A stretch of DNA of 64,000 nt from BOG-908 sp963692875 (lineage in GTDB: Bacteria > Pseudomonadota > Alphaproteobacteria > Acetobacterales > Acetobacteraceae), in contig OZ240673.1 of assembly GCA_965198755.1 (NCBI GenBank), forward strand, positions 2,480,001-2,544,000, read 5' to 3'. Shown one piece after another: positions 60,315 to 64,000 of this stretch (position 1 is its first letter; each line of letters opens with the position of its first letter). The notes under the pieces are model-generated. The model was not told the origin of the DNA. It made no database searches and saw only the letters and a list, made by a program, of their open reading frames with translations. The translations under genes and the position numbers were made by a program.

Positions 60315-61183
60315 AGGGTGTTATGTACTTTTGCGAAGGCCGGGTGTAATGGAGGGGGATGCCTCCTTCTGCCGCTCGCAAGCCATATCCATCTGACGTC
60401 AGCGACGAGGAATGGTCGCTGGTGGCCCCTTATCTGACTCTGATGAACGAAGCAGCCCCGCAGCGAGAACATCCAATGCGGGAGCTGTTCAACGCTCTGC
60501 GTTACGTCATCCGCTACGGCATCGCCTGGCGAGCCATGCCGAACGACTTTCCGCCCTGGGCCGCGGTCTACCAGCAGATGCAGCGTTGGATGGCGGCGCA
60601 GTGTTTCGAGGCGCTGGCTCAGGACTTGCGCGCCCTGCTGCGTCTGGCCTCCGGACGCAAGGAAGAGCCCACGGCGGCGATCATCGACAGCCGCACGCTG
60701 CGCTCGACGCCGGAAAGCGGCCCACGTGCCGGCTATGACGGCGCCAAACGCAAGCGCGGGTCGAAGGTGCACTTGGCGGTCGACACGCTGGGCCACCTGC
60801 TCGCATTGCACGTGACGCCGGCCGATGTCGGTGACCGCGCGGCGGTCGCCCGCCTTGCCGCGGACGTTCAAGAAGCAACGGGAGACAACGTCACCCTGGC
60901 GTTTGTCGATCAAGGCTACACTGGCGAAGCTGCAGCCGAGGCCGCGAAAGCCGAAGGGATCACCTTGCACGTCGTCAAGCTGCCAGAAGCTAAACGCGGC
61001 TTTGTGTTGCTGCCCCGACGCTGGGTGGTGGAGCGATCCTTCGCCTGGGCAACACGATGCCGACGACTGGTCAAAGACTACGAGCGTTACGCCGAAACAC
61101 TCGCGGGCTTTCACCTTGTCGCATTCATCGGATACATGCTCAAGAACGCAGCCGCCCTGGTTAAGGTGCATAATACCCTCTAG
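60311..61183 (+). mobile_element. IS5-family insertion sequence
   Basis: About 865 bp bounded by imperfect inverted ends: AGGGTGTTATGTACTTTTGC at the left and, read on the other strand, AGGGTATTATGCACCTTAAC at the right. CTAG occurs on both sides (60311-60314 and 61180-61183), consistent with a 4-bp target duplication or a TA core. It encodes one transposase in a single frame. It looks intact and hence recent. Confidence 0.85.
60359..61183 (+). CDS. IS5-family transposase
   Basis: A 274-residue DDE transposase. The N-terminal domain reads YPSDVSDEEWSLVAPYL and IRYGIAWRAMPNDFPPWAAV. The catalytic residues are Asp in AAIIDSRTLRSTP, Asp in TLAFVDQGYTGEAA and Glu in RRWVVERSFAWATRCRRLVK (the Y-R-E type signature with following R and K). 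Single open frame without the -1 frameshift seen in some groups. The stop TAG lies in the CTAG at the right junction, so it depends on the target duplication. Confidence 0.93.
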   Translation: MPPSAARKPYPSDVSDEEWSLVAPYLTLMNEAAPQREHPMRELFNALRYVIRYGIAWRAMPNDFPPWAAVYQQMQRWMAAQCFEALAQDLRALLRLASGRKEEPTAAIIDSRTLRSTPESGPRAGYDGAKRKRGSKVHLAVDTLGHLLALHVTPADVGDRAAVARLAADVQEATGDNVTLAFVDQGYTGEAAAEAAKAEGITLHVVKLPEAKRGFVLLPRRWVVERSFAWATRCRRLVKDYERYAETLAGFHLVAFIGYMLKNAAALVKVHNTL

Positions 61184-61207
61184 GTTTGGCTCTTGGTGCT
61201 CTACAAG

Positions 61208-61546
61208 AAAGCAAGGCCTGCTTTTTTGAAAAAAAGCAGCAAAAAACTTTTGGTCCTGCTGTCGCGAAGGTTCTGCGAGGCGCGCCGGAGGGAACACAAA
61301 TTTCTGGTTCTTTTTCCGGTGTCCGTTTGCAAAATCGGCCTGGTGAGTCAGCTGGCGTGGTTTCCCGAGCACCGGAGAGGATCGCCTCGGCGGCGCCATC
61401 GGTCCGAACCGCCGGGGCGATCCTGTTATGGTCATGAGCACCGGAGCATCGTGCGAGTGACACGCTGTCGCATGACAAGACCGCGTCGGGTGGCCGTCAG
61501 GGCGACTTTTTACACGGACACTCAACAAAGAACGGCTTGGCTTGCC
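61208..61546. repeat. Cloverleaf element interrupted by a palindromic element
   Basis: Left half is normal (CTGC-T6-GA7-GCAG hairpin, CAAAAAACTTTTG, CTGTCGCGAAGG). The right hairpin begins GGTTCTTTTTCC and its other arm, AAAGAACGGCTTGGCTTGCC, appears only after 61525. A 203-bp palindromic element occupies the loop position between them. Confidence 0.8.
61319..61521. mobile_element. Palindromic MITE-like element, copy 3, nested in cloverleaf
   Basis: Ends GTGTCCGTTTG and ACACGGACAC. Contains CGGCCTGGTGAGTCAGCTGG, the direct repeats GAGCACCGGAG, and GGCCGTCAGGGCGACTTTTT. Between the direct repeats lies a long hairpin, GGATCGCCTCGGCGG / CCGCCGGGGCGATCC (61379-61393 and 61409-61423; 14 of 15 pairs), absent from copies 1 and 2. 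No coding capacity. Confidence 0.75.
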
Positions 61547-61695
61547 TGTTACAGGTCAACACTGGGGATCGTGGTAGACACCTGACACCATCGGCACCCC
61601 AGACATCGAAATTCTGACGGCTGACCCCTAACGACTGACACCTGATACCGTGTTATGTCGTGGCGGCAGAACGACACAGGGATCAGCCAGCCACA

Positions 61696-62064
61696 ATGGG
61701 TGCCTTCAAGGACAACGTCTACACCGAACGACAGGCCGCCTCCGCCAACGCGAAAAAGGCGCTGCTCGAGAAGTTCAAGGCAAAGCCGGCGCCGGACGAC
61801 CCGGCGGTGCAGGCACGCGCCGCCGAACGCCTCGCCATCGCCGAGGCGCGCGAGGTCCGCGCCGTCGAGCGCCGCGCCGCCAAGGAGGAGGAAGCTCGCC
61901 GCCAGGCCGCCGAACAGGCAGCGCGCGACGAGGACGCCCGCCGTCTGGCCGCCGAGGAAGCCGTGCGCGCCGCCGAGGCCGCCGCCCGCGCCCTGCAGGT
62001 GAAGGCCGAGCAGCAGGCAGCGCGCGACGCCCGCTACGCCGCCCGCAAGGCCCGCACACGATGA
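61696..62064 (+). CDS. DUF6481-like Ala/Glu/Arg-rich protein
   Basis: A 122-residue, highly charged helical protein. It opens GAFKDNVYTERQAASANAKK followed by ALLEKFKAKPAPDDPAVQAR, continues as an uninterrupted Ala-Arg-Glu coiled coil, and ends AARDARYAARKARTR. I recognise this as the DUF6481 type of alphaproteobacteria, function unknown. Start ATG 61696. It overlaps the following lipoprotein gene by ATGA. Confidence 0.65.
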   Translation: MGAFKDNVYTERQAASANAKKALLEKFKAKPAPDDPAVQARAAERLAIAEAREVRAVERRAAKEEEARRQAAEQAARDEDARRLAAEEAVRAAEAAARALQVKAEQQAARDARYAARKARTR

Positions 62065-62489
62065 GCGCACCATTCGTGCGCCCCGCCGCCAGGAGAACGA
62101 CCATTCGCCCGATCCTCACCATCACGCTGCTGCTGGCGCTGGCCGCGTGCACCCCGCAAGCCGGCGGGCCCGCCCGGCAGCCCGCCTACACGGTGTTCTT
62201 CAGCGAACACTCCTCCCAGCTCGAGCCGCAGGCGGTCGACGTGATCGCCCAGGCGGCCAGCGCCGCGAAGGCCGCGCCGGCCGTTCACGTGATGGTGCTG
62301 GGCTACACCGACAGCGCCGGCTCCAAGCCGGACGACGTGGTGCTGTCCAGGCAGCGCGCCCAACGCGTGGCAGACGCGCTGACGGCAGACGGCGTGCCGG
62401 CCGGCCGCATCGCACAGCAGGGCCGCGGTCAGACCGGCCAGGACCCGGGCGTGGAAAGCCGCCGCGTCGACATCACCCTGGGCAACTGA
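62061..62489 (+). CDS. OmpA-family lipoprotein (peptidoglycan-binding)
   Basis: A 142-residue protein. The signal peptide ends in lipobox LALAAC (Cys after TIRPILTITLLLALAA). The OmpA C-terminal-like domain follows: YTVFFSEHSSQLEPQAVDVI, VHVMVLGYTDSAGSKPDDVV, LSRQRAQRVADALTADGV and SRRVDITLG. The TDSAGS loop and the NxxLSxxRAxxV-like stretch bind peptidoglycan. It anchors the outer membrane to the wall. ATGA overlap with the previous gene. Confidence 0.85.
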   Translation: MSAPFVRPAARRTTIRPILTITLLLALAACTPQAGGPARQPAYTVFFSEHSSQLEPQAVDVIAQAASAAKAAPAVHVMVLGYTDSAGSKPDDVVLSRQRAQRVADALTADGVPAGRIAQQGRGQTGQDPGVESRRVDITLGN

Positions 62490-63224
62490 ACCGGCGCGCC
62501 GCATGGCCACGCCGTCCATGAGTCCGGCTTGTCCGCATGATCCTGACTAGCCGGAACATTGGCCGGCACATCGGCTGCCGCAGGTGCTGGTCCTGGTGGG
62601 AACCGGACCACACGCGGTGCGGACCTGTTCTACTCCGCAAGCCGGCGGTAGAGGCGCAGCGGACCTGCAAGTCAGCAACCCCCGGCTCAGCCTGCCGCCG
62701 GTGATGGACCGCGCGGCTCGTGCCTGGCGGCACGACCATTTCGGCCGCGCGCTGACCCATCCGGACAACCTGGTGCGCCATGCGCAGCCGGGCGGAGGAT
62801 CTCGCGTTCCCGACGCTGCCGATCTCGGCGCTGGTCCTGGCGGCCATCTTCGCGTGCGGCGCGGCTTCGTGCTGTTCGACCACCTGGTCTGTCCGATGTG
62901 GTGGCCACCTTCCAGGGATGCCTGTTCAGCCTGGCCGTGCTGGCTAAAGCGGCTGGCTGAACTGGGCCGCGCCGATCACCTGTTCGCTCACCGGCGCGGC
63001 GTTTACGCCACCGGCGTGCCCGGCACGCTGCTGCGCATGGCCGTGCCGCTTGCGACCCCTGCGGTCGCCTTCTGCCTGCTGCTGCTCGGCCTGGTTGTTG
63101 TAGGTTTGCAAGGCTTGCGACCCGTCGTCTGACGGCCGGCGCACACCAGCGAACCACCACGCGTCCGTTTCGTTACGGAACTCGGGACCGACTTGGGTCC
63201 GCCCGCCATTCCAGGAGACTACCT
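62490..63224. other. Long intergenic stretch, possibly decayed coding sequence
   Basis: 735 bp without a gene I can support. Fragments of protein-like sequence occur in different frames (DRAARAWRHDHFGRALTHPD near 62706; FPTLPISALVLAAIFACG near 62800; LLRMAVPLATPAVAFCLLLL near 63030), which could be remains of a small membrane protein with frameshifts. No RNA gene is apparent. Confidence 0.35.
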
Positions 63225-63374
63225 ATGTCGCGTTTGCTCAGTTCCGCCGTCACCGCCGCCCTGCTGCTCGCCAGCGTCACGCTGCTGAGCGCCTGCAACA
63301 CGGTGGCCGGCGCCGGCCAGGACGTCTCGACCGCCGGCCACGCCGTCACCAACGCGGCCGACACGCCCAAGTGA
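63225..63374 (+). CDS. Entericidin-type small lipoprotein
   Basis: A 49-residue lipoprotein beginning MSRLLSSAVTAALLLASVTL. Lipobox LSAC gives a mature peptide starting CNTVAGAGQDVSTAGHAVTN and ending AADTPK. The motif CNTVAGAGQDVS..G is diagnostic of the entericidin A/B family. GGAG lies 8 nt upstream of ATG 63225. Family members are envelope lipoproteins linked to stationary-phase lysis; no toxin partner is seen here. A hairpin follows. Confidence 0.88.
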   Translation: MSRLLSSAVTAALLLASVTLLSACNTVAGAGQDVSTAGHAVTNAADTPK

Positions 63375-63382
63375 GTCAGGCT

Positions 63383-63407
63383 GGCCGGGTTGAGTTCCAA
63401 CCCGGCC
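63383..63407 (+). terminator. Hairpin after the entericidin gene
   Basis: GGCCGGGTT-GAGTTCC-AACCCGGCC, a 9-bp GC-rich perfect stem 9 bp after the stop codon. The following sequence (GCTTTGCC) has only a short T run, so termination may be partial. Confidence 0.65.
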
Positions 63408-63621
63408 GCTTTGCCTAGTCTGTCAGGGTTATCTGGACGCTTCGAGTGATAGCCCGGATGAACAACCCAAACAGCGTGTTGCTCGTCACCACCCGACAGC
63501 GCCGGTAACGGTCAGAGAGCTTCCGACCTGGTGAGATCAGTTAGGAAGCCCGAAAACGCTCTAGCCGTTTTTTTGCGGGCATCTGCATCCCACGAGCGAC
63601 CCCGCTCGGTCGAATGTTGCT

Positions 63622-63780
63622 CTAGACGAGAAAATACCACATCAGCAGCAGCAGCACGATGATGCCAATAGCCACGCGCGTGCCGAACTTGGTCACGGTG
63701 GCCCAGAAGCTCAGCCTGTCGGCCAGAAAACCTTCCGACGTGCTGGGTGCGGCAGGCCCGCGTTTAATGTTTTCAGCCAT
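63622..63780 (-). CDS. aa3-type cytochrome oxidase subunit IV-like peptide
   Basis: A 52-residue protein from ATG 63780. A soluble N-terminus (MAENIKRGPAAPSTSEGFLA) leads to WATVTKFGTRVAIGIIVLLL and MWYFLV, a single membrane helix at the end. The pattern of a short head, a W-x-x-x-T-K/R-x-G-T motif and one helix resembles the small bacterial subunit IV of aa3 oxidases. Other oxidase genes are not in view. A family search would settle it. Confidence 0.55.
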   Translation of the reverse strand: MAENIKRGPAAPSTSEGFLADRLSFWATVTKFGTRVAIGIIVLLLLMWYFLV

Positions 63781-63858
63781 TGCTTGCTCCAGGCGCCTCG
63801 AACGCGGGCTTACTACGGTGCGGCGGCAGTCGGTAGCAAGTCGGCGCCGAACCAGAAG

Positions 63859-63971
63859 AAAGCAAGCGCCTTCTTTTTCGAGAAAAAGAAGCAAAAAGCT
63901 TTTGTCAGCGCTGTCGCGGACCCTCCCAGAAGGCTTACTTGAGGGGCAGAAAGTTTTTTGGTTCTTTTTTT
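63859..63971. repeat. Cloverleaf element interrupted by copy 4 of the palindromic element
   Basis: Left hairpin CTTC-T5-CGAGA5-GAAG, CAAAAAGCTTTTG, GCTGTCGCGGACC, then AAAGTTTTTTGGTTC-T7, at which point the sequence passes directly into AGTGTCCGTTTG. The second arm of the right hairpin must lie beyond the window. Confidence 0.85.
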
Positions 63972-64000
63972 AGTGTCCGTTTGAAAAGTCGGCCTGCTTA
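63972..64000. mobile_element. Palindromic MITE-like element, copy 4, truncated by window end
   Basis: AGTGTCCGTTTGAAAAGTCG followed by GCCTGCTTA matches the left end of the other copies. It starts exactly after the T-run of a cloverleaf hairpin. Confidence 0.7.

Noticed and set aside
62584..63132. 182-codon plus-strand frame upstream of the entericidin gene
   Set aside because: Codon pattern is inconsistent and protein-like fragments jump between frames; not supportable as an intact gene.
63521..63546. CCGACCTGGTGAGATCAGTTAGG resembling part of the second palindromic family, split here as CCGACCTGGTGAG and ATCAGTTAGG
   Set aside because: Similarity is limited to about 20 bp and the remainder of the element is absent; could be chance.

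Overview
The window looks like a high-GC alphaproteobacterial chromosome, most likely an acetic-acid-bacteria relative (Acetobacteraceae / Rhodospirillales). I infer this from the gene order gmk - mltG - fabF - acpP - fabG - fabD - rpsF - rpsR - rplI, an EipB-type envelope protein, an entericidin lipoprotein, a DUF6481-type protein and an aa3-oxidase subunit IV-type peptide. No database search was possible.

Region 1 (1-19.3 kb): the late region of a contractile-tailed, Mu-like prophage, transcribed leftwards in the classical order: terminase, portal, scaffold, capsid, connectors, sheath, tube, tail-assembly chaperone, tape-measure position, circularisation protein, LysM protein, hub, spike, gp25-like W, baseplate J, tail protein I, glycine-rich fibre, fibre adaptor. 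The chaperone gene carries a textbook -1 frameshift signal: slippery GGGAAAC, a 6-nt spacer and a 9-bp stem. On the right lie a plus-strand lipoprotein, a DUF6362-like gene, a small HTH gene and a divergent XRE repressor with palindromic operator candidates. Integrase, replication and lysis genes are not in view.

Region 2 (19.5-29.6 kb): guanylate kinase, an RTX-like beta-roll protein, mltG, the fatty-acid cluster fabF/acpP/fabG/fabD, a sulfotransferase-like gene, and the S6-S18-L9 ribosomal operon. Region 3 (29.8-40.7 kb): a methyltransferase, cyclopropane fatty acid synthase, a two-gene polysaccharide co-polymerase pair whose ATPase has a degenerate P-loop, aminopeptidase N, hisF and hisE separated by an opposite-strand acyltransferase. 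Region 4 (40.8-47 kb): a tandem glycine riboswitch, gcvT-gcvH-gcvP, and a zinc alcohol dehydrogenase. Region 5 (47-64 kb): a frameshifted secreted glycosidase, eipB, an ABC exporter, an EmrAB-type pump with a TetR-like operator, a DUF429-like protein, an ABC importer operon split by a low-GC gene, an IS5-family element, small envelope lipoproteins and an oxidase peptide.

The most striking feature is a family of about 22 intergenic elements (60-180 bp) spread over 22-64 kb. Each is a large palindrome built from an outer GCAAGC/GCTTGC stem, two T-rich/A-rich hairpins and an inner CAAAAAACTTTTG / CAAAAGTTTTTTG stem with a variable tip, so it can be drawn as a cloverleaf. Many begin exactly at the stop codon of the neighbouring gene (TAAGCAAGC). 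A second palindromic family (about 144-203 bp, GTGTCCGTTTG-type ends) occurs four times, always next to or inside a copy of the first; in at least one case it sits in the loop of a cloverleaf hairpin. Apart from one decayed copy of each family near 17.5 kb, the prophage is free of both.
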